From contig CM055609.1 in the NCBI GenBank assembly GCA_029379385.1, forward strand, positions 5,084,001-5,148,000: a stretch of 64,000 nucleotides of DNA. Direction: 5' to 3'. The position numbers were made by a program, and so were the translations under genes. The notes under the pieces are model-generated. The model ran no database searches. It was not told the origin of the DNA and saw nothing but the letters and a program-made list of their open reading frames with translations. This stretch comes from Quillaja saponaria. Lineage: Eukaryota; Streptophyta; Magnoliopsida; Fabales; Quillajaceae. This document shows, piece by piece, positions 46,094 through 59,900 of this stretch; the first letter of the stretch is position 1; every line of letters begins with the position of its first letter.

Positions 46094-47181
46094 ACTAGTT
46101 TTAGGTTTTCCGTGATGAGATTGTATTTCTTTAGCATGCTTCCTTGGTGAAGATGTGGACTTTCCGTTATCAAAACTAAGGCTCATCCATGAAAGGTTTT
46201 GTTTTAAATCAGCTTTTTCCTGTGCCTCATTGCAATTGTTTCTCCATTATTTGGTTGATGTTTTCATTGATGTTTATAATTTTTAGTCAGATTGTTACCT
46301 TTTTTTTTTAACCAAAGAATGGTTTAGTTTCAAGCCTAAACAGCTGGTTCAGAATTTTACTGTCAACAAGTTTTTCCTCAATTCTACTGGTAAATCATAT
46401 GATCGCCTCTCATAGGTTTCCTTTTCTGATAGGCGGGAGCTATTGATGGTTATGTAGAATTTACTACCAGTATAACCTTGTGAAAGTGTACAAGGTTGGC
46501 CCGCTTATCATTAGAAAGATACCAATGTCTAAGCGTCCACAATTCAGACAATTAACTACATATCTTGAGGATGACATGGATAACGATTTCTGCCAACAAT
46601 CCGATCAAACTTATTTTGACAGGGTTTTCAAAACTTTTTATTGACATTGTTTTGGATAATTTCAGGTATGTTATCCTGAAGAGAATTTGGTAAGTTTCGA
46701 TTGTTCACTGGTTCAATTTTCAGAGGATCATATGATGCAGATGTAAATCAAGTAAATCTGTAAAAATGTAACAAATTATAAATCAATTTTGAAAATTGAA
46801 ATGCCAGTTTAAACTTATTCAGTCATTATCCAAAAGATAATATCCAGAAAGATAATTCAGAAACCCAGAAAGATAATATCCATAATGATTGCCAATATTA
46901 CAAAGGATAATGAAAAGGAAAAATGAATGAAACCTGTAAAAATGGAGACTACAATACATTGTGCTAGGTTACAGACAATGGCCAAACGAGACAATCTCTT
47001 TAACCTTTACTGGTTAGGTTCATAAAAAGTTGTACTGATTGCAAAGTCACAACATTACTCTCTTCTACAAGTAAACATCATCCCCTTAAGTTTAAACACA
47101 GTAGTGCACCCGTAAAGACCAGACCAATGACTTGCAAATTACTCACGAGTCAACTTAAGAGCATTGAATCATATCCATACT
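46094..47181. other. Convergent intergenic region, 3' flanks of PYM and MRT4
   Basis: Contains both 3' UTRs. 46800-46900 has a short repeated AAAGATAATATCCA(G/T)AA motif. No coding sequence was seen. Confidence 0.5.
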
Positions 47182-50100
47182 TCATGCGGATTCAACATCC
47201 GAATCATCTGGTCCTTCAATATAAAATTCAAAATCACCATCACTCCATCTATATATCAAGCGAAGTCGAAAGGTAGCCAGCTTGATCCCTAGCAAACGCT
47301 GCAAATAATAGGTTGGTCAGTGAAATGTCAGCTTTGTTTCTACGAAGATGAACAAATTAACAAAGCACATATAGATATCAATTATTTCAACTCTGCCAAT
47401 AGCAGAAACTGAGAAGGAGAATTGGGTACATAAGTGGAGAATAATAACAACGATTACCCAATCATATTATGCATTATCAAAGGAAAATAATGATAGTACG
47501 ATGTCGATGAAAAATAACAGATGAGGTGTAACTTTGCAGATGCAAAAAACAATAATTCATAGGATATGAGATATAGGAGTTGAAAGGATGGCAGATGTAA
47601 CTGATTGGATTGACATTATGGATGAGGGTATCCTATAGGGAACAAAATATAGAATAAATGGTCATAGTACCAAAGTCCAGAGAAATGGGAAAAGAAGAAC
47701 AAGAGAAAAAGACTGAATAACACCAGACCAATCATAGTCAGAGAAAAAGGCTTCAGCTAACATTCATAGTCACAGAAGCAAACATATTCCAAGGTGGGCT
47801 GGGGCAACAAATGCCCCCAGAACAGTTAAACTGTTACTCCACTAATAGAATAAGGAACATACCAGTATGCGAGATGCCTCCGGTGACAAGGGCTTTCCCT
47901 CCTCACAAACAACAAAATCAGAAATAAGCTCCACCACTCCTGCAAATTATGAATAACACCAATCATGTATATCCAGCTTTCCATATGCATATAGGGAACA
48001 TTATAAAAGGAAGTAGCAATGCACCTTTATTTAACCGAACAGGCATCCCTTGTTTGCGCAGATAGGGCTCCATCTCATGCGAGAACTGCTCTAGAGGACC
48101 TTCTTTGAGCTCCACCTAAAACATTAAGATGATAGAATGTTTGAGACTAACAGCATTTTTTTTATGCATCACAAGTTGATATCTATGCACATGAACATTT
48201 TCGAGATTAGCCAAATTATAAATGGTATGACCTCATAAGGTGATTACAGCAGTGCACTTGTAAGAACAAGTTACACAAACAACTGATTAGAAAATTATCA
48301 GCTGATGATGGCAGATCTAGATATTATAATCTCCCTGTGTTCTTATTGAGACAACACTCAAAAGGGTAACTAATCAACCACCAAAGTTTGTTCACAACAG
48401 CTTGTTGCAGAAGAAATTTGCTACATCATACTAAACACAGAAAGAGATCCTCAAACCTTTTCTGTTGCAGAACTTCCAGTTCTCGCAAAGTCATATTCTT
48501 CATATTCATTAAATAACCTGCAAAAGGTTGATGAACAATATATTTCAAAGTTGGAAAGTATAAAGGTTACCAAAGAAAGCATAAAGGTTCCCAACTTAAT
48601 GACAACCAGAAAGCATAATGGCTACCTCTCAACCTCTTCTTTCTGCAGATTCGTGCAAAAGAGTCCAGCATCTCCACGCAAAAGCTAGAATAAAGGTGAA
48701 ACAAGAAAGAATACAATCAATAAATTTGATTAAAACACAATGAGCAGCAGGCATTATTGTTTCAAACACAATTGTTACCTTAGAAACTTTGTGAAGTCCT
48801 GGTCTAATCTCATCAGCAGCAGACCGGCCTAGAGATACCTGCATGACTTTGTTGGACCCCAGGAAAAATCTGGAAAACAAAACAAATAGAGACACAGAAA
48901 CAAATTATCTTCACCCTCATGCCTGTATCAGTGTATGTAATACAAACAAAAAACTGGTTGAAGTTTCATCTGAGCCCCAAGTCCATAAGAGTAAATTCAT
49001 TAATTGGGTGCCCAAAAGTTCCTGAAAGACATGTTCGTTGTTTAATAGCCACTTATTCTCAACAATGAAACCCCCCAAGTAGAATAAAAATTTCAGTGCT
49101 TGCTTAAATAGTATATAACTAAAGTAGTCTATACTAAAAGCCTAAGTTGAAAAGTTAAGCTCATACTTATGCTAAGGTAAACTGAATCGAGAGATAAATT
49201 CTCTCATGCACCTCAATCAGAGATTCTACATCTTCTATTACTGTTCCCCAACAACCAAGCAAGCAAATCAGAACAAATTTCTTCTTCTTTTCCCTTGTGA
49301 GGAACAGATTTCGAGGAGGGAGAAGAAAAGGGTATCAGAACAGAAAAATGAAAAATCCAAATAGATTTCAGAGAACAAGTTTACCTGCTGGAAGATTTCA
49401 GTTTCTCTCTGAACTCCTTGAATTTGAGATTTCTCATGTTCTCATACGAGAATACATAGATTGAATTGTAACTTTCAGCAGCCTGTTTTATAGCATTTAC
49501 TATTGCTTCTTTGTGATCTCTCCCCTTCTTCTTTGTCTTTGACAGTGTAACTGCAATTTAAGCAACAGCCAGTTATTCCAAAATCCAACATACCACGATG
49601 CAATGCTCACCCTTACCTTATCACACATTCAGAATCATGTTTTAAATCCTAACACAACTTCTGTAATATTTATTGGTTTTATTGTGAAGGGTCTACTACT
49701 TTCTTTTCAATCAAAATTGAGAAAGAAATATAGTAATGTAAACTTGCGGTTCTATATCCCATATGAGTATAATTACTTGTTGACCCCAGGAACTCCAATA
49801 TGAACAATTTTTAGTTTCAAATTTCCAATTATTTTCTTTCTTACTTGCTTTCTTTGAGACAACCATGAATCAAGCTGGCTGAAATTAAACACTGCTAAAC
49901 TGCATCCGGGTTATTCTCAATCACAAAAAGGGAGTTAATTTCAGATTTTAGGGGACAAGATAATAAACACCCATTTGATTAATCAAGGACGCTAAATAAC
50001 ACCAAAGAGAAAACACAGCAATCTCCTTAAAAGTATAGTGATTAATTCCATCTTACTCTTCCCCCAAAACTGAACTGAACAATAAGTTAAATTTTCTCAA

Positions 50101-50262
50101 CTAAACATAACACATGGTAAATGAAAAAAAAGTACAACGAATATTTACCAAATTTCCTATTTTCTCAGTAACCAAACAAGAGCATAAACCACATACAATT
50201 TAATATAAGGATAAACAGAAAAAGAAAACAATACCCTGCTTATTTCGTTTGGACTTAGGCAT
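47182..50262 (-). CDS. MRT4: MRT4 ribosome assembly factor (P0-like, 60S biogenesis)
   Basis: Mrt4 is the nuclear counterpart of ribosomal P0; it occupies the stalk site on pre-60S particles and is later exchanged for P0. Eight exons, reading leftward: 50235-50262, 49385-49550, 48779-48869, 48626-48684, 48457-48517, 48025-48115, 47863-47939, 47182-47298. They join in phase to 229 residues. Landmarks are the basic N-terminus MPKSKRNK then KTKKKGRDHK, the L10/P0-fold segments YIVF-like IYVFSYENMRN and FFLGSNKVMQVSLG, LLRGDAGLFCTN, and the C-terminal insertion-domain segment KQGMPVRLNKGVVELI. It ends with an acidic tail GPDDSDVESA. The length suits the family (about 220-240). The stalk-binding C-terminal extension of true P0 is absent, supporting MRT4 over RPP0. 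Confidence 0.93.
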
Positions 50263-52401
50263 TCTGATGGTAGTGACGGCTACCTCGCTCTCTGCTTTTC
50301 TTCTCTTGCCACTCTAAAATCTAAAACCCTTCTGGTGAGTGTCTGTGTAGGGTTTTATATGTGAAATCGGGTTTGTAAGAACTGGTGAAACGGGCCATGG
50401 ACCCTGCTTTTAGTTAACGGGTCGGTGGTCCGGACTTGGGTTCTGTCTAATTATCAATGTTTTCCTTTGTCATTCTCATTCTCTATTTTTCTTTTCTTTT
50501 ATTTTTTTATATAAATTTTAATGTAGATTTTAATGAAAGCTCTCGTATTACTTCTCTTCAAAATGGTTCAAATCTACTCATATAAAATTTACTAGTCTAT
50601 TGGTTTTTATTTTGGCTATTTTTTATCTTGCAAACTATGAGTACTTTGTAATTTATAATTGTTTTATGTAAGAATTTTTTCCAAACAGCATTTCTCAATT
50701 ATTTTTTTCTTCAACCATGTCACTTGCATGAGATATTATTCATCGTATCGAAAAATCCTTATACTCTACATTTGGATCCATGGATTTGAAATTAAAGTTA
50801 TAAAATTAATTTTGTATGAAATTTGTTAGAATTACAATTTGAAAATTTGGATTACATAAAGAATCATAATTATTTTTTGAGAATTTGGTCGTCATTTCCA
50901 ATGGTTATTGTAAAAGGTAGTAGTTGTTATTGTAATTTGTGATATGTTATTGCAATATTTGTTGTATTATCTAAAAGATCTCAACATCATTGTCGCCATA
51001 CCCAGTAGATTTTAATTAGAAGACTTGGACCATCTCGATAATGATTATTATCATCACATTCATGTTGAGGTGACAGACAACGAGATGTGGATCATGTTAT
51101 AGGTGGATAGTGAGTGATGACATAGTATAATATGTTGTTACAAGTAAAAGATTGCCACCAATAATATAAATAAAATAATTTAGAATTGTGATTTTTATTG
51201 TATATCCATAATAGTTAAATATATATTTTATAATTATTTTTCTGTTTTTTTGGAATCCTCAATTTTTAAGTATAGGCAAAAGTATAAATTTGAAATTGGA
51301 TCATTCAAGTTCCCAAATTTGATTTCAATTTACAAGCATCCAAATAAACATGCAGTTTTATAAATAAAAAAATCATTAGTAAGTATATATAATTCGAATA
51401 TGAGATCTAAGTATCTTAATATATTGACTTTTAATATTTTATTGATTATTGATGTTACAAAATTTACTTGTATGTAGAATGAATCGAACTAGCTCGTAAG
51501 CTATTCATTAAATATTCATATTTAGTTCGACTCGTTTCTAGAGTTTATTTTAAGTTAATTTACTAAACGAGCCAAGCTCAATTTTTCTAAATTTTTGTCA
51601 TAAGCTTAAGAGCTGAATCATTTAATATTATTTAATAAACTTTTATTATTTGTATATAAATTTGAAATAAATATACTTATATAAAAAAATCAACATAAGT
51701 TGCTACCCCTGCTTGTATCATAAGTGATAACACAACCTCACTCAAAAATCAAAGGTTAGAACATTCAATCACATATATTGTCAAAATAATGTTACTTATC
51801 AAATATATATATTTTCTTATTGAAGGGGGAATGAAAACGAGACTAGAGACTGGTAACCGCTATTTTGTAACTTCTACATTGTCAAGCAACTTTTACATTA
51901 TCAATTTTAAACTAATGTTACTTGTCAAATTTTCTTACTCAATGATAAATTTATGTAAATAAAGTAATAAATTTTATAAGATGATTGATAAATTTATATA
52001 TAGGAGTTATACAATTATTGATCATTTTATAATAATTTTTTACTTTAGTTTATATAAATTTATTATTTTATAAAAAATTATATGGATGTAGCATTATAAG
52101 TATTTTTTAATATATTTTCTTCATAAAAATTTATCAAAATAAAAATTAATAATTACATTCTCTAAGAAAATAATAAAATTTGTCCTGTCATTGTGGATAC
52201 CTCTAGAACAAATAAAAATAAAAAATCCCCCAAATAAATTTATAAAAAATCAAATAATCATATGGGCGGGTTCTATTCGCGCCTTCATATTAACTTTTCA
52301 GCCTTGGCCACTGCCTCACAAATCTCAATTCCATTTTCCTCATTTTCCATAGTCCGTGGTTGGCACAGTCTGCACTCACAGTCTTACCTCTCACTACCGC
52401 C
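50263..52401. other. Divergent intergenic region between MRT4 and separase
   Basis: Both genes start outward from here, so it holds both promoters. The MRT4 leader (50263 to about 50340) and separase leader (about 52270-52401) flank roughly 1.8 kb of AT-rich DNA without ORFs of note. Confidence 0.5.
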
Positions 52402-55400
52402 ATGGCCACTGCTACTGAAACCTCTCTCATTTCCAAGCTTGAAGCTTCCAATTCTAAAGGCATTTATTGCCTCTACTCCGATTACCTACGTCCCTTCACA
52501 GATCTCTCAAATCCTAAGAAACCCAAGAAATCAACAAAGCCCCACGAAGATCAATCCTCAATCCGATCGCTTGCTAAGAAGTTTCTTTCATTTCTCAACC
52601 GCACGCTATCCATCCTCCCCAAACGCCTCCCGGAGGTTTCAAAATCAGGCGGTGACGAAGATTTGGCACTTGAATTGTTTGAGATTTATAAACTATGTTT
52701 GGACTGCTTGGATATGGTGTCTTCACAATTAGCTTGCAAACCCTATTCAGTTGATGTCCAGAGGGTACGAATGGTGCATTGTTTGGAGGCTTGGGGACGA
52801 TATAAGGACGCAGAAGTCGAGGGTTTAAGGGTTTTGGAGAGATTGCGTGCTATTAGTTTTAGCTCTAAATCTGTTAAAAATGTGGGGAAGTTTGTTCCGG
52901 ATGTGGATAAGGGTGGTGGTGATAAAGAGTTTGCTTTTCTGGTTGTGGAGATTGTTGCTACGCTAGTGAAGTGTACAGCGTTAGGGCAGAGTCAGGAGGG
53001 TGGAGATTATGATAGGGTGCTTATTTTGCTGGAGGAAGTTCGGCCTTGGTTCAGGTCAGTGGAATTCAATTGTTGGAAGCATTGTTAGTTTTTTGTATGA
53101 GATATGCACGCATAGAAAGATAAACTGTGGCAATTGAGATGAAAAATAAAATAGTTTGCCATGTTATGATCCCATTTACCATCTAGTCGTTTAGCCTGCA
53201 ATAGTAATTGCATAAAGTACCATTTGTATCACCAAAAACTAATTCTTTTACCTTTTCTCTTTTTTTCTTCTAAAAGTATGTAAAATCATCGAAGCTTGTT
53301 TTCATTGGAACTCTGTTAGCTGTGTCTTAAAAGGCATAAATTATAGTTTCATAATGTTTCTGCATGCTGTATGTGGAATAACTTTGAGGTGCTTGTTCCC
53401 CTAGAAAAAACACTATCATTGTATCCTTTGGACTAAGATTTGTGGTTACTGATTGCTTCATCTGGTATGATATTTCAGGGTATTAGATGCCAATGCATAT
53501 GAGAAGTTGCAAAGAGTGTTGGTGACATATCTTGGTAAATGTACTCTAGTTTTAGTGGAACAGGCACACCTTGACAAAAGTATGTTAAGTACGTTCTGCT
53601 ATGCATCATTGACCGAGTATTCCAAGTCTTCAATGAACGACCAAGTATTTAAGGTCCCTTTTTTCAAGTTTTGGTTTCGTACATCATTAACTTTGTGTAT
53701 TTTCTGCTAATCTATTTGTCATTTGCAGTTTTCCCGCCGCATATGTTCCTCTTTGTTTGCTTTGCAAGAGAAAAGATCCTTCATCGGTGATATTTTATCA
53801 CATGTATTGGACTGTGCTGCCCATGAATGCAAGGTAATGTTAGGGAAGTACATAGATAATTTCAATCATTGCTTACTTATCATTTGACTATGACATCTAT
53901 GCCATATGAACCTAGGTTTCAAGTAAAAGTTTTGGCCTCAAGGCCCTGCAAGTTTTAGTACTGTTTGATCCCTAATGATCGTATGCCATTGGGAAGGCAA
54001 TAAACATGATTACTTGCTTATCATGTCATGTTTATTGAATGACTTGGACATATTGTGTTCAATAAGTAAAAACTGTCAATTATTACCGTGCAATTCACAG
54101 GCAGGAAGAATCTTAAGACTTTAGCAGTTTCTATGTACTTTTATTTGTATTGCCATATAGTAAAGTCAAGTATATACTCTTGGACTGCCTTAGACTATAA
54201 GCTTGAGTTACTAGTTGCATAGACACCCTTCTATTTGCTTGATAGTGTGGTACATTACAAGATAGATAAGGTTACATGCTTCAAACCTTTTAAAAAGTAA
54301 CTTCTAGATAAGATAATGCTTTTTAGATATCAGTTCATTGGTTCACTTCATGTATAAAGTTATGTAAGAATTTACAATTGGAAACTCTCTTGTTGGTCTG
54401 GCTGCTTCTTTTCAGGTTGAAGTGGAAACCACTGGGACTGAGTTTGTTGAACTTGTAGCTTACTGTGCCAATAAATGCCGAACTACAAATGCAAGTTTTT
54501 GTGGTATTATTGCAACGTCTCTGAATGAAGTTATATGTCATTTTCATCAGGTATCTTGCTTAGATGGTTTTGTTTATTTGCAATATCATTTGTGCTGCTA
54601 TTGGAATGCCCTATACTTTGATTGGAATTAAACTTTTTTGGCAGTTTATGACACCCCTTGATTTGATTCTGAGACTCTATGCCATGGGTCTAAACCTTAA
54701 TTGCAATGTGGTGTCCAGAGCAGGAGATATTGCATCCTCTAGAGGTGCAAAGTTTGAGTCTTTAATTGGAACTTTACTTGATGATGCGGTTATACTACAT
54801 GATTTACCTTCTTTGCTCGGTTCGTTGAGTAGTTATTTTCAGATGGGATGCAAAGAAAACTGTGTTTCATCTAGCATTGGATACAAGGATTCTGTTGATC
54901 AAACACACTTGCAGTTTGCTTCTGATAATGGGACCTCCATGGCTTGCACAGAGAACAGAATAACTTATCTGTCATGTTACCTTAATGCTTTGAAATTCTT
55001 ATGTCAGCCTCTTGCTGAATCAGTTAATTTAGAGAGGAAACAGCTAGTTCTAGCTGCACTTGATATGTCTAAGCTGTCTATTGTCCAGGATGTATTCCAT
55101 CAACTTTGCAATGTCATTCTTTCTTTTCAAAGGTAAGTCAAATTAGATAATCCTTGTTATTCTCACTTGGAGGGTAACTCTTGTCTTTGATGCAGTACTG
55201 TTAAACTGAATTTACATTATACCTTTTGAGATGTTTATAGTTCTCCTTCAAAGGCAGAAAATGGTTCCTTTGGTTGCCTTTTCGGTGTTGTGAAATATGG
55301 TTTAGTACTTTGTAATATTTTTCAGTCCATGTTATGACATAAAAGGGGTTTCAGTCATTTTGGTTGAGTGATGTACTGTATACTTCTGGTATCTTTAGCC

Positions 55401-56886
55401 TTAATTCTTTCAATCTTTTTGCACTGAAGAGTAATAGCTTTTGCCTTTTCTGTTTATATACACTACTCACAGCTTGTGTACAAAATGGGGTGCATTATGC
55501 ATCTGATTCTTTTATGTATTATATTTTCCAAATGTTACATGCGTTTCAAATTTTAACAATGTCATCCCTTTACTACCAATAGCTTCTAGAAAGAAGTTTT
55601 GGTTCTTCAGAAGCCATTTTTTATTCAGAACAAAAATAACATTTCAAAAGGTTAATGGTTCATTAATAGATCTAAATATTCTCAGTAAAATTTGGTCTAA
55701 TAATTGTAAAAGTCCTACTTGAGTTGTTAACATGCCAAGCTATTGGAGATTGTGTTTATATACACTATTTTGGCATTATTTGATGCTTATTTTCCCAGTA
55801 TGGTTTTTAATGATAAGTAATAATTTTCTAAAATTTGCTGATTACTAGAGGCAGCTCTGGGTTTGAAAGGGGGGAAGATGAAGCTGATGAAAACAGCAGA
55901 ACAGTGCTTAGTGTAGCTGTGGCTTCATTCACTCTTTCCTTAGGAACAAAGCTTAACTTGCAGGTTTCTCATTTTTATCATGACATGGTTCTCATTATTA
56001 TTTTTCTTTTGGGCAGAATTCACTTAAACCCTGTGGTGGATTTTCCGTAATCACATTGTCACCTTGTGTTTCAAATGTCACTTAAGTCCCTTGAAAATTG
56101 TTTCACTATCAAGTTACCACCCTTCGTCTCACATGCATTGTCTTGTTCCCTCCTCCTCTGTGCCAAAACCTCCAAGTTGCAACATTCTAAACCAAACTTT
56201 AAGCCCTGGCAGATTCTGAAGTCCATTCATTGGATAAGGATGGTGCGTGAGTATTTTTTGTTGCCTAGTTAATGGAAGTTAGTAAATTGATATAGGGGAG
56301 TCAAGTGACATATTTTGAGGCAAGGGGTCGTAAAATGATTAGGAAAAAGATCCAGCATTGGAGTTAAGTGAGTTTTCCACTTTTACCCTTTATCAGTTTA
56401 TGATGCATTCTTTTATATTTTCAACTGTTTCAGGAAGTGATTATATGATTTATTCTGCTAAATTATTTGGTTGTTCTTTTACATTTCAGAAAAGTGAAAG
56501 TATTATTGAGCATATCATTTCCAGTGAAAAGATTCAGATTGACGGGCTAAAATATTTAATTGCATGTCTACACAATATTGGTGTAGTTTTGTACAGAAAC
56601 AAGCAAGCAAAAGAGGTATCTTTTTCCTTTTCGAGTGGAAATTTTTAGTTTGCAGCTGTGACTTATTACTTGTTTGTATTTTATAGTAACAAAATATTGT
56701 AGAACTGGTCCCTTATTCTATGGATCTGCTTCCGTATAAGTCTGTTAAGATGTTTCCATTGCAGTTCTTTGAGATAGAAAACAGGTCAATATGGCATGCT
56801 GGTCCTTTTTGTTGAGGAAATATAATCCTTTTCTTCTTGTTACGTTAGAATTTATGGCCCTAATTATCATATATTCCATGTAGAGA

Positions 56887-56921
<35 letters not shown>

Positions 56922-59900
56922 CCAGTCTGTTTTTGTTGTTGTTAATAAATCAGAGATGTCTCAAATGAGTGGTTTCATCTGTCTGAAAATACACATGCAT
57001 ATCCATTAGAAAAAGTACCACCAGGTTGTGTGAGAATGGTACTTTCATGCCATTGATATTGATAGTAGGTCAAGCTTCACAAAAGTGAAGTTAAAGATTA
57101 CCCAAGGGTTCACACAAAGAGTGGCTTTTTTCCCCTATTCTATTACTTCTGCAGACCTTCTCTCCACTTTATTAATTGGATGACAAGATTTCCATACTGT
57201 TGGATTATAACCATGAACTTCAAGAAGATAACCAGGAGTGCCAGTTGTTGAGACCAAATACAGATGTCTCCATCTTTAGTACTTTTTTTTTCCTCTTGGA
57301 TTCTAACCATCATGACAGACTTTGACAACCATGTGTAACTTTTGTGAAAATGAAAAGCTAGACATGCATGGATACATCATTTCTCTGGCAACTGATTTGG
57401 ATGCTTTAATCAATCTTCAGGTTTAATATTCTTTTAAGTTCAAAGAAGAAAGAAATAGATAATGGGAGACATAAAATTCTATATATATTTACATCTATGG
57501 TTCAGATTGCTTGCAAAGAAGGTGGAAGAAGAAAAAGTGGTCAGACTTTCCACATTTTCAATATGTAAACGAAAACCCCATGTTTTACAGATGCTAGCAG
57601 AGAAAGAAAAGACAAACAGTGATGATCAGGTTTGAGAATAAGGGCTAAGGTAGGTGTTGTCTTCGCTCTTATGTGAAACCCCCATACAGATTTCAAGTGT
57701 AAAAATCCTCAGTCTTGATATTCTGTCAAAAAAGGAAGAAGCATTTGAGTGACAACTGTCATTATTTTCTGCCTGTACAACAGTTGGTCATGTTCTAAGG
57801 ACATTGTGAATTCTGTCAATGTTTTGACCTGAAACTGATAATTTTGGGACAATGAGATAGTTTCCTTTCTTGGGCACCTAATAATGTGCAACAAAGGTTG
57901 GTTAGAACCCTAGGACAGAGACAGACAAGGTTGAGGGATATGAAATAATTGTGTAATACAATTCTAGTGATGCCAAACATGTAGGGATGAGATACCCATA
58001 CGAGCATCAGAATGAATCTAGTCTTAGGCTCTTAGTTCTTGATACCATTCTAATTTCTTGTTCAATGATCAACCTTCTACTGTCAATTCTTATACATTAA
58101 ATACTTCTTTCTTGTTTTCTGTCTCAGGCTTGGAATGCACTAAACTTATGTTGTAGAGCATCATGGATTTGTGTTAGACGTCTTTGTGGAAGATTTGTGA
58201 AAGGTTTTGACAGTGACCTTTCAGAAAATATAATTAGAGAATTTGTTTGTGAGGCTTGCAAAAGAAGTGCTCTGCTTTTGGAAGTTCTGCATCAATTTGA
58301 GGGTCATCAGGTGGAAAATACAACCACAGAAATCCTTGAAAATTGGTCATTCTCAGGTTTGGTGAAGCAGTGGATTAAGGTAATATGCAAAAGCCTCTAA
58401 GTACTGTATGCTCACCATAATTTTGATTTTCCTACTTTCTCATTGTTATTTGATATACAGATGGACAGTAAATGCTTTAAGCATATGGATCGAGACGATT
58501 GTTCTCCAACCTCATACGGCTTGTTGTCATCTTCTGTGAAAGTGTCAGAGAAGACCATTGGTATAATCTTGGAGCAGGTTTGGCCTCTGAAAACGGTTTT
58601 CTCATGCATATGGTTTCATCTTTTATGGTTGCTGTTACTATTAAACTGAGTTGATCTCGTGTGTTTGTAATCTGCTATTTTCTCTATTTTTCCTTGATAC
58701 CTGTTAGGAACTGATTGCATACGAGAAAGTGAGTTCTCTATTCCCAGAATTTTGTCAGCAGATGCAAATGAACATCATAAGTCTTCTTTTGCAATATGTA
58801 TATGTTACTCCAGATACTTGTTTGGAAAAGTCAAGAATTCTAGTAAGAAAGGGAAGGGCATTAAGGTTCTATGGAGTTGAAGGTCTTGACGACTGCATCC
58901 AGTGCTTGTCAGAAGCAATATTTACAATTGTAAGCTTTTCAGTTCACATACTTGTATTCCTCAAATATTGACATTTTGTCATAAATCCCTTTCTCTTGGG
59001 ATTGTGAATGTGATTGACATGAATCAGTTTCTGAACAGGAAGAGTTGTACGGTGATACATGTACATCTGCTATTCCCCCTTGTCATCAATTGGCTGTGGC
59101 ATATTGCTTGCGCGCACTATGTACCCAAGAGGCTGAGCCAAACTCAAAGGTGTTAAGATATTAATGGATAATATCTACTACTAAGATGTCAACATTTTCC
59201 ATTTCCAGTATATGCTTTCCTATTGAAATCAACAGTTTCCTCTTTGCTAAATTTTAGCTTGACTTGTCTCATAAGCAGCAAATCTTCAAAGATATCAACA
59301 CTGCCCTACATCTGTGGTTGACTATTTCAGTACCTGATTCCCTTGAAGAGGACAAGTTCCCCTTGGTGTCTGACAATACAATGATACTGCTATATAATAT
59401 TATTGATTTATTATCTATGAAGGTTTGTTCTTTTTCTTTGTGAATGTTTTTGACGTTTTGTAGGTTCGGACTATATAATGTTGACATGAATTTTTTTTTT
59501 ATGGCATCTCTTCAGGGCTGTATGGACTGTCATCATGATATATACAGGCTGATAATCAGAATATTTAAGGTGAAGAATGTTCCATTGGAGAAGTGCTTGG
59601 CCATGTTGTGGGAATGTAGAAGGACAAGTCATGCACTTTGTGTTTCACCTGTAAATGAGTCATTCTTAGATCACTACGGTGAACTTTCGAAGTCCATTGA
59701 TTTCTGGATAACTTCTATCCAGGGTTCGGAATCATTGCTCATTGGCCTCCAACAGAATTTTTCTTTTCTGTTTGCTAGCTCTCTTAGAAGCTCGAACAAG
59801 TATGTTATGTCAGATATTACAGTTGATGAAGTTAATGAAGCTGCATCAAAACTAATTTCAAATGTAAGATTCTCTCACTATCCAACAACTTTTTTTTCTT

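Noticed and set aside
52360..52402. Separase start 14 codons upstream
   Set aside because: The codon at 52360 is TTG. ATG at 52402 has a strong context and is the first true start in frame.
57143..57328. Minus-strand fragment reading DGDICIWS or, in the next frame, [18 protein letters not shown]
   Set aside because: It looks as though it might be an old coding remnant in separase intron 7, but the two frames alternate, no family was recognised, and no boundaries exist.
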